Source: Ectothiorhodospiraceae bacterium
Lineage (GTDB): Bacteria > Pseudomonadota > Gammaproteobacteria > Nitrococcales > Aquisalimonadaceae
Reading direction: 5' to 3'
Length of the DNA: 36,664 nucleotides
NCBI GenBank assembly: GCA_020831845.1
Contig: JAFIFV010000105.1
Coordinates: 1 to 36,664, forward strand
Below are positions 1 through 7,531 of the stretch, one piece after another. Under the pieces are notes generated by a model. It did no database searches and was not told the origin of the DNA. It was given only the letters and a program-made list of their open reading frames with translations. The position numbers and the translations under genes are program-made. The first letter of the stretch is position 1. The number at the start of each line of letters is the position of its first letter.

Positions 1-20
1 CGCGTCAGGCGGCTGGCACC

Positions 21-989
21 TCACTGGACCGGTTCCCGCACCTCCGGCAGCAGTGTTGGGACCAGCCGCAGATAGACCAGCAGCGCTGCAAGTTCCACCA
101 GCGCCTGCAGGGCCACCGCCGTCGCCGCGAGTTCGGGCTGGTGTGTCACCAGCGCCAGCGGCAGCACGACGAAAGAGTTCCTGGTTCCCAGGCTGAAGAC
201 CAGCGTGCGGGCCGGGGCATATCTCAGCCGGAACGCGCGTGCCAGCAATAGGCCCACCACGAGGGCAGCGCAAGCGTAAAGCAGGTAAACCACCAGCAGG
301 TGCAGCATTATCCATTGCGGCTCGCCGAACAGCGGGGCCGCATGCGAAGCGCAGACCAGGAACAGTACAAGCGCCAGTAACAAGGCGTTGCTGGGGGCGA
401 GTAACGATTCCGACGGTGCTTTGCCGAGCCGGGCGAGCAGGTGCTGCACCGCCAGGGCCAGCAGCAGTGGCACCAACACCACTGCGAAGAATGCGACCAG
501 CAGATCCATTGGCCGGAATGCTTCCAGCGCCGGCGTTCCCAGTAATATCAACAACCAGACCGGAAGCGCGATGAGTTGACCGAGCAGCAGTAGCGGACTG
601 CTGACTACGGCGAGCTGGGTGTTGCCCCTTGCCAGGTGCGTGAAACTGATGAACCAGTCGGTGCAGGGGGCCAGCAACACCAGGCAGACGGCCAGGCGCA
701 GCGCTGGTATGTCCGGCAGCAGTTGCAGCAGCAGGGCAACCAGCAACGGCATCAGCAGGAAGTTGCCCGCCACGCTCGCCCAAAGGTAGCGTCTGCCACC
801 ATGGCCTGCGCGCAAGCGCAGCATTGGTACCTGGCAGAAGGTCACGAACAGTAGCAGTGCAAGCACCGGCCAGATCAACCCGTCCAGGGCGGCGCTGCGC
901 GCGGGCAGCAGGGTGCCGGCCAGCAGGCCCAGGGCGGCGGCCATTAGGCAAAGCGGGAGCAGCAGGCGTTGAAGCCTAAGCGGGTTCAC
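21..989 (-). CDS. SBF/ACR3-like membrane transporter (bile acid:sodium symporter superfamily)
   Basis: 322-residue, almost wholly hydrophobic protein with about nine to ten predicted membrane segments, beginning MNPLRLQRLLLPLCLMAAALG. The central segment LLAPCTDWFISFTHLARG, with a cysteine followed by a polar/aromatic stretch, resembles the conserved region of the arsenical-resistance (ACR3-like) branch of the bile acid:sodium symporter (SBF) superfamily, which moves organic anions or arsenite through the inner membrane. Substrate cannot be read from sequence: no arsR, arsC or other arsenic gene is adjacent. It is transcribed divergently from the DUF502 gene, with a 76-base gap. Family call is fairly secure, arsenite specificity is a guess. 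Confidence 0.75.
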   Translation of the reverse strand: MNPLRLQRLLLPLCLMAAALGLLAGTLLPARSAALDGLIWPVLALLLFVTFCQVPMLRLRAGHGGRRYLWASVAGNFLLMPLLVALLLQLLPDIPALRLAVCLVLLAPCTDWFISFTHLARGNTQLAVVSSPLLLLGQLIALPVWLLILLGTPALEAFRPMDLLVAFFAVVLVPLLLALAVQHLLARLGKAPSESLLAPSNALLLALVLFLVCASHAAPLFGEPQWIMLHLLVVYLLYACAALVVGLLLARAFRLRYAPARTLVFSLGTRNSFVVLPLALVTHQPELAATAVALQALVELAALLVYLRLVPTLLPEVREPVQ

Positions 990-1065
990 TGGGGATCGGG
1001 CAGCCTGTCAGTCGGTGATGCGTGAGAGAGTATCATAGGGGTGACATCGCCGAGGGAGTGACTGA

Positions 1066-1785
1066 ATGGAAAGAAGCAAGGTGCGGAGGCGAGCGTTGAA
1101 GACCCAACGCTACCTGATAACCGGGATACTGACGGTGATTCCGTTATGGATTACCTGGTGGGTTTTCAATTTCTTCTTCAGCCAGCTATCGGCGCTGGGC
1201 GCCCCTTGGGTGCGGGCGCTGGCGAGGCTGGTTGAGCCATCGTCGCCGGTGATCGCCGATATCCTGCTACGACCCGCTTTCCAGGCAAGCCTGGCCATTG
1301 TGCTGACGCTGGCGGCTTTGTATTTGCTGGGATGGCTGGCTACCCAGGTGCTGGGCAAGCGTCTTATCGCCTGGTTCGACCGGCTGATGGAGCGCATACC
1401 GCTGGTGGAGCGCATCTACGGTTCCACCAAGAAGCTGCTGACGGCCCTTCAGCAGAAACCGGATGCCGTGCAGCGTGTGGTGCTGATCAACTTCCCATCG
1501 CCGGAGATGAAGGCGGTGGGCTTCGTCACGCGGACCTTCGCCGATGCTGACACCGGCCAGATGCTGGCCGCGGTCTATGTTCCGACCACGCCGAACCCGA
1601 CTTCCGGCTACATGGAAATCGTGCCGCTGGACCAGGTGGTGTCCACGGACTGGACGGTGGATGAGGCGGTCTCGTTCATCATCTCGGGCGGTGCGATCAC
1701 CCCGGAAGCGATCAACTACACATACAGCAGGAAGCCTCCCCAGCACAAACCACAGAGGCCGCGTGCCGAGTCGGGGCAGGGCTGA
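1066..1785 (+). CDS. DUF502 family inner-membrane protein
   Basis: 239 residues. The N-terminus (TQRYLITGILTVIPLWITWW) matches the typical opening of DUF502 proteins, which have two membrane segments (about residues 15-45 and 65-90) followed by a soluble C-terminal domain. The conserved core PLVERIYGSTKKLLTAL and the later FVTR and VYVPTTPNPTSGY stretches are also characteristic. The function of the family is unknown in bacteria. ATG is preceded by GAGGGAG at a suitable distance. The stop is one base from the convergent stop of the lytic transglycosylase gene, so no separate terminator fits between them. Confidence 0.85.
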   Translation: MERSKVRRRALKTQRYLITGILTVIPLWITWWVFNFFFSQLSALGAPWVRALARLVEPSSPVIADILLRPAFQASLAIVLTLAALYLLGWLATQVLGKRLIAWFDRLMERIPLVERIYGSTKKLLTALQQKPDAVQRVVLINFPSPEMKAVGFVTRTFADADTGQMLAAVYVPTTPNPTSGYMEIVPLDQVVSTDWTVDEAVSFIISGGAITPEAINYTYSRKPPQHKPQRPRAESGQG

Positions 1786-1786
1786 A

Positions 1787-2989
1787 TCACTGCTGGCTAT
1801 CCCCTTCCTGCCGAAGTGCTTCCAGCATCGCCACGTCGGGATAACCGTCCGCCGGTAGATCGCGGCTGCGCTGGTATTCCCGAAGCGCTGCCCGCGTCAT
1901 GCGCCCCACCATGCCATCCGGCCTGCCGCTGTCGAAGCCCAGTCCGTTCAGTCGCTGCTGGATTTCCTCCACCTCCTCCCGTTTGAGAGGGCGTTGGTCA
2001 GAGGCGGGCCTGGCCTCCAGCTTGCCCATGCCGGCGATACGGTCCGCAAGGTGCCCCACTGATAGCGCATAGGAGATGGACGTGTTCCAGCGCATGATGC
2101 GGTCGAAGTTGCGGTACACCAGGAATGCCGGCCCGCGATGCCCGGCCGGTAGCAGCAAGGCCGCTTCCATGTCCCGGCCGGGCAACGATGAGCCGTCCGC
2201 GGCCAGTACGCCCAGTTCCGCCCAGCGGGCCAGCGATTTTCGCTGGTCCAGCCCGCTCAGCCCCCAATCGAAGTCGTCCGGCACGCGGACCTCGCGACCC
2301 CAGCGCTCACCTCGCTGCCATCCGATACTGGACAGATAGTTCGCGGAGGAGGCGAAGACGTCGGGCAGACTGTTCCAGAGATCGATGCGGCCATCTCCGG
2401 ATCCGTCCACGCCGTAGCGGGTGAAGGTGGACGGCATGAACTGGGTGTGACCCATCGCGCCGGCCCAGGAGCCGCGCATCTCGTCGCGGGAGATGTGCCC
2501 GCCCTGCAGGATCTTCAGTGCCTCCATGAGTTCGCCGGTGAAGTAGTCGCTACGGCGTGGATCGCACGCCAGCGTGGCCAGTGAGTCCAGCACCGGCATG
2601 TTGCCGAAATAGCTGCCGAAGTTGGTTTCCAGGCCCCAGAATGCCACCAGATATTCAGGCCTGACCCCGTAGTCGGCGTAAATCTGGTCCAGCAGGGGTC
2701 GATAGCGCGCCAGCAACTCGCGCCCGCGCTTCACGCGCTGCTCGGTCACGCGCGCGTCCAGATACTGCCAGAAGGTTTGAAAGAACTCGGGTTGGCGACG
2801 ATCAAGCTCCAGCACGCGCCGCTGCAGTTCCAGGTTTGTCAGGCCGTTGTCGATGGTGGCGCTGTCGAGCCCTTGCTGTGCCGCGACGTTGCGGAGTTCG
2901 TCCACGCAGGCCTGGAACTCCGTCTCGTTCAGGGCCGCCTGGGTATTGAGTGCGGCGGGCAGGAGCAGGCACAAGGCAAGGTATCGCAT
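1787..2989 (-). CDS. mltB: Lytic murein transglycosylase, MltB family, with C-terminal peptidoglycan-binding domain
   Basis: 400 residues. A signal peptide covers about residues 1-19 (MRYLALCLLLPAALNTQA, no lipobox, so probably periplasmic rather than lipid-anchored). The catalytic SLT_2 domain runs from about 25 to 320 and includes FWGLETNFG, where E121 is the expected catalytic glutamate, and GAMGHTQFMPSTF around 177-189. A PG_binding_1 domain (EVEEIQQRLNGLGFDSG...TRAALREYQ) occupies about 335-395. Enzymes of this family cleave the MurNAc-GlcNAc bond of peptidoglycan, forming 1,6-anhydromuramic ends. The binding domain makes it MltB-like in the broad sense; the exact paralogue is uncertain. 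Confidence 0.9.
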   Translation of the reverse strand: MRYLALCLLLPAALNTQAALNETEFQACVDELRNVAAQQGLDSATIDNGLTNLELQRRVLELDRRQPEFFQTFWQYLDARVTEQRVKRGRELLARYRPLLDQIYADYGVRPEYLVAFWGLETNFGSYFGNMPVLDSLATLACDPRRSDYFTGELMEALKILQGGHISRDEMRGSWAGAMGHTQFMPSTFTRYGVDGSGDGRIDLWNSLPDVFASSANYLSSIGWQRGERWGREVRVPDDFDWGLSGLDQRKSLARWAELGVLAADGSSLPGRDMEAALLLPAGHRGPAFLVYRNFDRIMRWNTSISYALSVGHLADRIAGMGKLEARPASDQRPLKREEVEEIQQRLNGLGFDSGRPDGMVGRMTRAALREYQRSRDLPADGYPDVAMLEALRQEGDSQQ

Positions 2990-3065
2990 TCGTCGTCCTC
3001 ATCCATCATCGACTCGGCGGCGACCGGTCGGGTGGCTTGATATTTGCTGATTCCTTCCTGAAGGC

Positions 3066-3086
3066 GGGCTGCCCTATGGTCAGCCC
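3066..3086. other. Inverted repeat upstream of the small unknown gene
   Basis: GGGCTG (3066-3071) and CAGCCC (3081-3086) form a perfect 6-base inverted repeat with a 9-base loop. It lies in the roughly 210-base gap between the divergent mltB and the GTG-started small gene. It could be an operator or a leader hairpin; there is no T-run, so it is not a terminator. Confidence 0.3.
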
Positions 3087-3201
3087 GTTCACCGGTGGGC
3101 TGGTGCGTGGTGTGCACGTGATTCGGTCATGCCTTGCACTGTGTTGGTGCGGTTTCGGCAGTCACCTCGGGGCGCCCCACGAACCGTCAGGAGGATACTC
3201 A

Positions 3202-3540
3202 GTGGACCATAGCACGCTGTCGTTTGAAATACGGATGATCATCGCCCGGATGGCCAGGCTGGTTCGGAAGTTCGACGGTATCAGGACAGGCCTTTCGGAC
3301 GAGGGGGATATTCTCGGCCTGTTGCGCGTGGCGGAAGTACATGAGCGGCCGGAAGTCCGTTCCATCTACGACGAGATGCTTTACGTGATGAGCCGCGAGG
3401 AACTGCGGTATATGGTGGATCACGGACTGGATCTGCCTGAGGAATACGCTGCGCGCCTCGCGCCGCCTCCCGTATCGATGCCCCCAGGGGAGGGCGCGAG
3501 ACCGAAAATGATGTACCGCGGGCAGGTGGTACGGCGCTGA
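3202..3540 (+). CDS. Small protein of unknown function
   Basis: I do not recognise this 112-residue protein. The GTG start is chosen because a perfect AGGAGG (3189-3194) sits 7 bases upstream; the frame stays open further upstream but without any ribosome site. The protein is soluble, predicted mostly helical and charged (RMIIARMARLVRKFDGIR, then EVHERPEVRSIYDEMLYVMS), and ends in a proline-rich basic tail (APPPVSMPPGEG...). No cysteines are present. It stands alone between divergent mltB and the Irr-like gene, about 90 bases before the latter. The strong ribosome site supports it being real. Confidence 0.65.
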   Translation: MDHSTLSFEIRMIIARMARLVRKFDGIRTGLSDEGDILGLLRVAEVHERPEVRSIYDEMLYVMSREELRYMVDHGLDLPEEYAARLAPPPVSMPPGEGARPKMMYRGQVVRR

Positions 3541-3568
3541 GGGCAGCGGGCGGGTCCCTTTATCCGTT

Positions 3569-3597
3569 GCAAGAGCTTTCGGAAGCTTCTGTTTTAT
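3569..3597 (+). terminator. Weak hairpin with T-run after the small unknown gene
   Basis: AGAGCTT-TCGG-AAGCTTCT followed by GTTTTAT lies about 30 bases after the stop at 3540. The stem is only five perfect pairs (AGCTT/AAGCT), so this is at best a weak intrinsic terminator. GGAAGCTTC in the 3' arm could instead be a small operator for the next gene. Confidence 0.3.
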
Positions 3598-3644
3598 GGT
3601 GATATACTTGGATCACTGGCCCATTTTCGAGCGTGCTGACTGTC

Positions 3645-4076
3645 ATGATCGACACCAACCCGACGGCACTGCGGGATACCTTGCGAGAAGCGGGGCTGCG
3701 GCCCACCAAGCAGCGGCTCGCTCTCGCGCGGCTGTTGCTTGGCGGCGGCCACCGTCATGTGACGGCGGACGATCTGCTGGCGGAGGCTCGTGCCCAGGGC
3801 GTCAGCGTGGCGCAAACCACCGTCTATAATGTGCTGCACCAGTTCCACCGGGCGGGCCTGCTGAAAGAAGTGCTGGTGGAGTCCGGCCGCACCTGGTACG
3901 ACACCAAGACCGGGTCGCACATGCATCTGTACGACGAGGAGACCGGAGCGGTCAGCGACCTCGATCAGGATCCGCGTGCGCTGCAGATACTGGACAAGCT
4001 GGAGTTGCCGGACGATGTGGACGTAATGTCCGTCGATGTCGTTGTCCGGGTTCGTGCCAAAAAAAATCAGATCTGA
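3645..4076 (+). CDS. irr: Fur-family regulator, Irr-like
   Basis: 143 residues from the ATG; a GTG four codons upstream (3633) is an alternative, and neither has a clear ribosome site. A Fur-type winged helix spans about 5-85, with LRPTKQRLALARLLLGGGHRHVTADDLL and SVAQTTVYNVLHQFHRAGLL as the recognition helix. The metal region SHMHLYDEETG (H92, H94) follows. GGxHRHVTADDL and the YNVLHQFHRAGLLKEV wording are closer to the alphaproteobacterial Irr/PerR branch than to canonical Fur. There are no cysteines at all, hence no CxxC zinc site and no Cys-Pro haem motif like that of Bradyrhizobium Irr. It probably senses iron/haem status or peroxide and controls the adjacent rubrerythrin cluster. Branch assignment needs a tree. 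Confidence 0.8.
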   Translation: MIDTNPTALRDTLREAGLRPTKQRLALARLLLGGGHRHVTADDLLAEARAQGVSVAQTTVYNVLHQFHRAGLLKEVLVESGRTWYDTKTGSHMHLYDEETGAVSDLDQDPRALQILDKLELPDDVDVMSVDVVVRVRAKKNQI

Positions 4077-4094
4077 CGGACTCTTGGGTATTTT

Positions 4095-4111
4095 TTTGGA
4101 ATCCATCCAAA
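4095..4111. promoter_or_regulatory. Irr-box (ICE)-like palindrome
   Basis: TTTGGAATCCATCCAAA has perfect 6-base arms (TTTGGA/TCCAAA) with a 5-base centre. The published rhizobial Irr-binding element is TTTAGAA-N3-TTCTAAA; this site has the same length and architecture and matches 11 of its 14 fixed positions. It lies 4 bases upstream of the -35 box of the rubrerythrin promoter and 18 bases after the stop of the Irr-like gene. Binding by that protein is inference. Confidence 0.5.
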
Positions 4112-4115
4112 CTGG

Positions 4116-4144
4116 TTGACGATCTATCCCTCCCCCCATATAGT
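4116..4144 (+). promoter_or_regulatory. Sigma70 promoter of the rubrerythrin operon
   Basis: TTGACG (4116-4121), a 17-base spacer, then TATAGT (4139-4144). This is close to consensus and well placed 75 bases before the rubrerythrin start. A CACAC-GTA-GTGTG inverted repeat (4197-4209) lies in the leader just before the ribosome site. Confidence 0.75.
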
Positions 4145-4218
4145 TTTACTGCCCGTAACATTCTGTTGGCAGCCTATGCCTTTTTTCAAGGTGTAACACA
4201 CGTAGTGTGGGAGGAATC

Positions 4219-4638
4219 ATGAGTCTGAAAGGTACCAAGACCGAAGAGAACCTGAAGGAAGCCTTCGCCGGTGAGTCCATGGCTAACCGCCGTTATCTGT
4301 ACTTCGCACAGAAGGCCGACGTGGAAGGCTACAACGACGTGTCCACCGTCTTTCGTTCCACTGCGGAAGGTGAAACCGGCCACGCTCACGGCCACCTGGA
4401 ATTTCTGGAAGAAGTGGGCGACCCCGCCACTGGCGAACCCATGGGCGATACCAAGGCCAACCTGAAGTCGGCCATTGCCGGCGAAACCCACGAGTACACC
4501 GACATGTACCCGGGTATGGCCAAGGCAGCGCGTGACGAAGGCTTCGACGAAATCGCCGATTGGTTCGAGACCCTGGCGAAGGCCGAAAAGAGCCACGCAG
4601 GCCGCTTCCAGAAGGCCCTGGACCAGCTCGACGGCTAA
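4219..4638 (+). CDS. Rubrerythrin, diiron domain only (no rubredoxin domain)
   Basis: 139 residues. ATG at 4219 follows GGGAGGA at ideal spacing; an in-frame GTG at 4207 would lie inside that ribosome site. The four-helix ferritin-like diiron domain is complete: E19, E52 with H55 (ExxH), E89 with E92 (ExxE), and E123 with H126 (ExxH), matching the rubrerythrin ligand pattern. The C-terminal rubredoxin domain (CxxC pairs) is absent and there are no cysteines, so electrons must come from a separate donor. The family reduces hydrogen peroxide in the cytoplasm. It is first in a unit with the Fe-S protein and DUF3501 genes and has its own strong promoter. Confidence 0.92.
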   Translation: MSLKGTKTEENLKEAFAGESMANRRYLYFAQKADVEGYNDVSTVFRSTAEGETGHAHGHLEFLEEVGDPATGEPMGDTKANLKSAIAGETHEYTDMYPGMAKAARDEGFDEIADWFETLAKAEKSHAGRFQKALDQLDG

Positions 4639-4667
4639 GTCCGGTCCCCAAAGCGTCATTCGAGAAT

Positions 4668-4692
4668 GGCCGGCGGCGATCTGCTGCCGGCC
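4668..4692 (+). other. Stem-loop between rubrerythrin and the Fe-S protein gene
   Basis: GGCCGGCGGC (4668-4677) pairs with GCTGCCGGCC (4683-4692), ten pairs including one G-U, with a five-base loop. It is followed by GTGTTCTTCCCC, which is pyrimidine-rich but not a true T-run. It may be a partial terminator or an mRNA-protecting structure that keeps rubrerythrin mRNA more abundant than the downstream genes. Confidence 0.45.
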
Positions 4693-4727
4693 GTGTTCTT
4701 CCCCTCAGCTGCCGGGAGGCGCCCGTC

Positions 4728-6068
4728 ATGAGCGAAGGAAGTCTGGAAGCCCCGATTCGTCACCCCATTCCCTGGGAAGACCCCGATTTCTACGACGAAG
4801 ACAAGCTGGACGCAGAGCTGCGCCGCGTCTTCGATATCTGCCACGGCTGTCGCCGGTGTTTCAATCTGTGTGATTCGTTCCCGCGTCTGTTCGATTTGAT
4901 TGACGACTCCGAGTCCGGAGAGCTGGATACCGTGGCATCGGCCGATTTCAAGCCGGTGGTGGATGCATGCACGTTGTGTGACATGTGTTTCATGACCAAG
5001 TGTCCTTACGTGCCGCCGCACGAATTCGACCTTGACTTTCCGCACCTGATGCTGCGCTATCGCGCGGTGGAGGCGAAGCAGGGAAAGGTGGGCTTCGTCG
5101 ACAAGGAGCTCAAGAAAACCGATCGCAACGGCAAGCTCGGTGGTGCCGTCGCGCCGTTGGCAAACTGGGCGACCAGCACGGAGAACAATGCCACGCGGCC
5201 GCTGATGGAGAAGATGGTCGGTATCCACAAGGAAGCCCATCTGCCGAAGTTCAACCGCAAGACCTTCATGGCCGCCGCGCGGAACGACGTGCCCCCGGTG
5301 AACACCGACGCACCGAACTACGGTCGCAAGGCGGCGATCTTCGCCACCTGTTTCGTCAACTACAACAATCCCGACATCGGCCAGGCCACGCGGCGTGTGC
5401 TGGCGCACAACGGAGTGGAAACAGAAGTCGTCTATCCGGGTTGCTGCGGCATGCCTCAACTGGAGAACGGTGACATCGCGGCGGTGGCCGAAAAGGCGAA
5501 GCATACGGCTCGCGAACTCAAGCCCTGGCTGGACAAGGGCTACGAGATCATCGCCCAGGTGCCGTCCTGCGCCCTGATGATGAAGTTCGAGTGGCCGCTT
5601 ATTGTTCCGGATGACCCGGACGTGAAGCGCCTGGCCGAACATGTATCCGACGTCACCGAGTATGTGGTGTCCCTGCACAAGGCCAAGGGCCTGGTTGAAG
5701 GTCTGAAGCCGCTGGAAGGCAAGGTCGGCCTGCACCTGGCCTGCCATGCCCGGGCCCAGAACATGGGTGCCAAGGCGGCTGAAATGCTGCGCCTGATTCC
5801 GGACGCAGAACTGGCGGTGACTGAGCGCTGCTCTGGCCATGGCGGTGCCTGGGGCGTGATGAAGGAGAACTTCCCGGTCGCACTCAAGGTCGGCAAGCCG
5901 GTGGCGCGCAACATGAAAAAGGGTGACGTGGCCTATGTCGTGTCCGAATGCCCGCTCGCAGGCGACCACATCCTCCAGGGCATGGAGCGGCTTGACGGCG
6001 AGGGCAAGACGCCGGAACAGGCCTGGCACCCGATTGAATTGATGGCCAAGTCCTACGGCCTGTCCTGA
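4728..6068 (+). CDS. (Fe-S)-binding protein, GlpC/heterodisulfide-reductase-D type
   Basis: 446 residues; ATG at 4728 has GGGAGG 8 bases upstream. Two N-terminal [4Fe-4S] motifs: CHGCRRCFNLC (C38, C41, C44, C48) and CTLCDMCFMTKC (C81, C84, C87, C92, the last spacing being four rather than three residues). Two CCG-type domains follow: C208 with CCGMPQLENGD (C239, C240) and C281, then CHARAQNMG (C339), ERCSGHGG (C368) and SECPL (C408). This is the layout of GlpC and HdrD/GlcF-type electron carriers. Lying directly between rubrerythrin and DUF3501, it is a candidate electron donor to the rubredoxin-less rubrerythrin; that role is inferred. Confidence 0.88.
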   Translation: MSEGSLEAPIRHPIPWEDPDFYDEDKLDAELRRVFDICHGCRRCFNLCDSFPRLFDLIDDSESGELDTVASADFKPVVDACTLCDMCFMTKCPYVPPHEFDLDFPHLMLRYRAVEAKQGKVGFVDKELKKTDRNGKLGGAVAPLANWATSTENNATRPLMEKMVGIHKEAHLPKFNRKTFMAAARNDVPPVNTDAPNYGRKAAIFATCFVNYNNPDIGQATRRVLAHNGVETEVVYPGCCGMPQLENGDIAAVAEKAKHTARELKPWLDKGYEIIAQVPSCALMMKFEWPLIVPDDPDVKRLAEHVSDVTEYVVSLHKAKGLVEGLKPLEGKVGLHLACHARAQNMGAKAAEMLRLIPDAELAVTERCSGHGGAWGVMKENFPVALKVGKPVARNMKKGDVAYVVSECPLAGDHILQGMERLDGEGKTPEQAWHPIELMAKSYGLS

Positions 6069-6115
6069 CACCCTTCCTGGGCATGTGCCGGGAAGGCCAG
6101 TAACTGGAGGCAGCA

Positions 6116-6709
6116 ATGACCAACAAGACCGAGGTCACCAGGGATGACATACTGCCGATGGAGGAATACGGCAAGATGCGCAAGGCGCACCGGGCGGAAC
6201 TGGTGCAGATCAAGCGCCATCGCCGGGTTTCCTGCGGCCCCTTCGCGACGTTCTATTTCGAGAACTACCACACCATGTGGTCGCAGATTCACGAAATGCT
6301 CTACATCGAACGCGGCGGCGAGGAGCAGATCCAGGACGAACTCGACGCCTATAACCCGCTTATCCCCAAGGGCAAGGAGCTGATCGCGACGTTCATGATC
6401 GAGATCGAGGACAAGCCCCGCCGGCAACGTGAGCTGGCGAAGCTGGGCGGCATCGAGGAGACCTTCTTCGTGAAGGTGGGCGAGCAGAAGATCATCGGGG
6501 AATCCGAGAAGGACGTCGACCGCACGACGGCGGATGGCAAGGCTTCCTCCGTGCAGTTCGTGCACTTCGAGTTCAGCGATGAGCAGATCGCCGCATTCCG
6601 CGATGGTTCGGTGGACGTGGCCGTGGGCGTGGGCCACCCGGAATACAACCATATGGCCATACTCAACCGGGAACAGCGCGAAGCGCTGGCGCAGGACTTC
6701 ACCGCCTGA
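6116..6709 (+). CDS. DUF3501 family protein
   Basis: 197 residues; ATG preceded by CTGGAGGCAGCA. The start TRDDILPMEEYGKMRKAHR and the core KRHRRVSCGPFATFYFENYHTMWSQIHEML match DUF3501 as I know it. The C-terminal third includes VQFVHFEFSDEQIAAFRDG and a GVGHPEYNHMA stretch. Function is unknown, but members recur next to rubrerythrin and GlpC-like Fe-S genes, as here. No membrane segments; one cysteine. It follows the Fe-S gene by 47 bases that contain a small hairpin (CCTTCC 6072-6077 / GGAAGG 6091-6096), and an intrinsic terminator closes the operon. Confidence 0.85.
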   Translation: MTNKTEVTRDDILPMEEYGKMRKAHRAELVQIKRHRRVSCGPFATFYFENYHTMWSQIHEMLYIERGGEEQIQDELDAYNPLIPKGKELIATFMIEIEDKPRRQRELAKLGGIEETFFVKVGEQKIIGESEKDVDRTTADGKASSVQFVHFEFSDEQIAAFRDGSVDVAVGVGHPEYNHMAILNREQREALAQDFTA

Positions 6710-6733
6710 TCCCGGCTTCCAGGGGTTGTTTCG

Positions 6734-6758
6734 AGGCGGCCTTCGGGTCGCCTTTTTT
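6734..6758 (+). terminator. Intrinsic terminator of the rubrerythrin operon
   Basis: AGGCGGCC-TTCG-GGTCGCCT forms eight pairs (one G-U) around a TTCG tetraloop and runs into six T. It lies 25 bases after the DUF3501 stop. Confidence 0.85.
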
Positions 6759-6774
6759 CTGTGGCCACGTCCGT

Positions 6775-6803
6775 TTGCCTGCCATCGGGTCTGCCGCTAT
6801 GAT
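6775..6803 (+). promoter_or_regulatory. Sigma70 promoter for the TRAP permease genes
   Basis: TTGCCT (6775-6780), 17-base spacer, TATGAT (6798-6803). The -10 box is 5/6 and the spacing optimal. It leaves a leader of about 145 bases before dctQ, in which no clear reading frame or strong structure was seen. Confidence 0.55.
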
Positions 6804-6955
6804 GCTGCGCCTGACACGCAAACCGGCTGCCGACAGTGTATGCTGACGACAAAAATCGGTGTGTTGCGACGACAGCGCTTCGGCGCCGGGCAAGCCGGTT
6901 AACTCACGAGTCCCTGCCATAGCAGCCTGGACCACATGAAAAGACGGGGTGGAGG

Positions 6956-7531
6956 ATGAGAGGTCTCCTGGGCTTCGCGTTCATCATTGACGTGTTTACC
7001 CGCATTGTTGGCAGGTGCATGGGCTGGGTAGCGGTGGCTCTGATCGTGCTGGGCGTGGTGAATGTGGTAGGCCGCTACCTGGGTGCTCAACTGGGCATGC
7101 AGCTCAGCAGCAACATGCTGCTGGAGGCCCAGACCTACGCCTTCAACCTGATGTTCCTGCTGGGTGCGGCCTACGTGCTCCAGCGGGACGGTCATATCCG
7201 GGTGGATATCCTCTATTCACGCTTCGGCGGCCGCCAGCGCGCCTGGGTGGACATCCTGGGCGCATTGGTGTTTCTCATTCCCTTCTGCGTCCTGGCCATC
7301 TATTTCAGCCTGACCTACGTGGGGCGGTCGTGGTCCACGATGGAAGTCAGTCCCAACCCCGGTGGCCTGCCCCGTTACCCCATCAAGACGGTGATCATCA
7401 TCGGCTTCGCCATGCTCATGCTGCAGGCCGTCAGCGAGACCATCAAGCGCATTGCCTGGTTGCGTGGCGTGCCGGGTGTTCCTGGCCCTGCGGGCATTGA
7501 AGAGCCCGCGCAGCGACCGGAGGGCGTTTGA
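6956..7531 (+). CDS. dctQ: TRAP transporter small permease (DctQ)
   Basis: 191 residues; ATG preceded by GGTGGAGG. Four hydrophobic segments (about 20-45, 60-80, 100-125, 140-160) and the conserved motif EAQTYAFNLMFLLGAAYVLQ, with a downstream RDGHIRVDI, identify a DctQ-type subunit. It pairs with DctM in the inner membrane for sodium- or proton-driven uptake of an organic acid captured by a periplasmic binding protein. Its TGA overlaps the ATG of dctM by one base. The protein is longer at the C-terminus than minimal DctQ, with a proline-rich tail. Confidence 0.9.
   Translation: MRGLLGFAFIIDVFTRIVGRCMGWVAVALIVLGVVNVVGRYLGAQLGMQLSSNMLLEAQTYAFNLMFLLGAAYVLQRDGHIRVDILYSRFGGRQRAWVDILGALVFLIPFCVLAIYFSLTYVGRSWSTMEVSPNPGGLPRYPIKTVIIIGFAMLMLQAVSETIKRIAWLRGVPGVPGPAGIEEPAQRPEGV

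Noticed and set aside
2950..3201. 84-residue N-terminal extension of the small unknown gene
   Set aside because: No ribosome site at the upstream start and it runs into mltB; a perfect AGGAGG marks 3202.
4656..6116. 486-residue antisense frame opposite the Fe-S gene
   Set aside because: Histidine/leucine-rich mirror of a high-GC gene; no domain or ribosome site.
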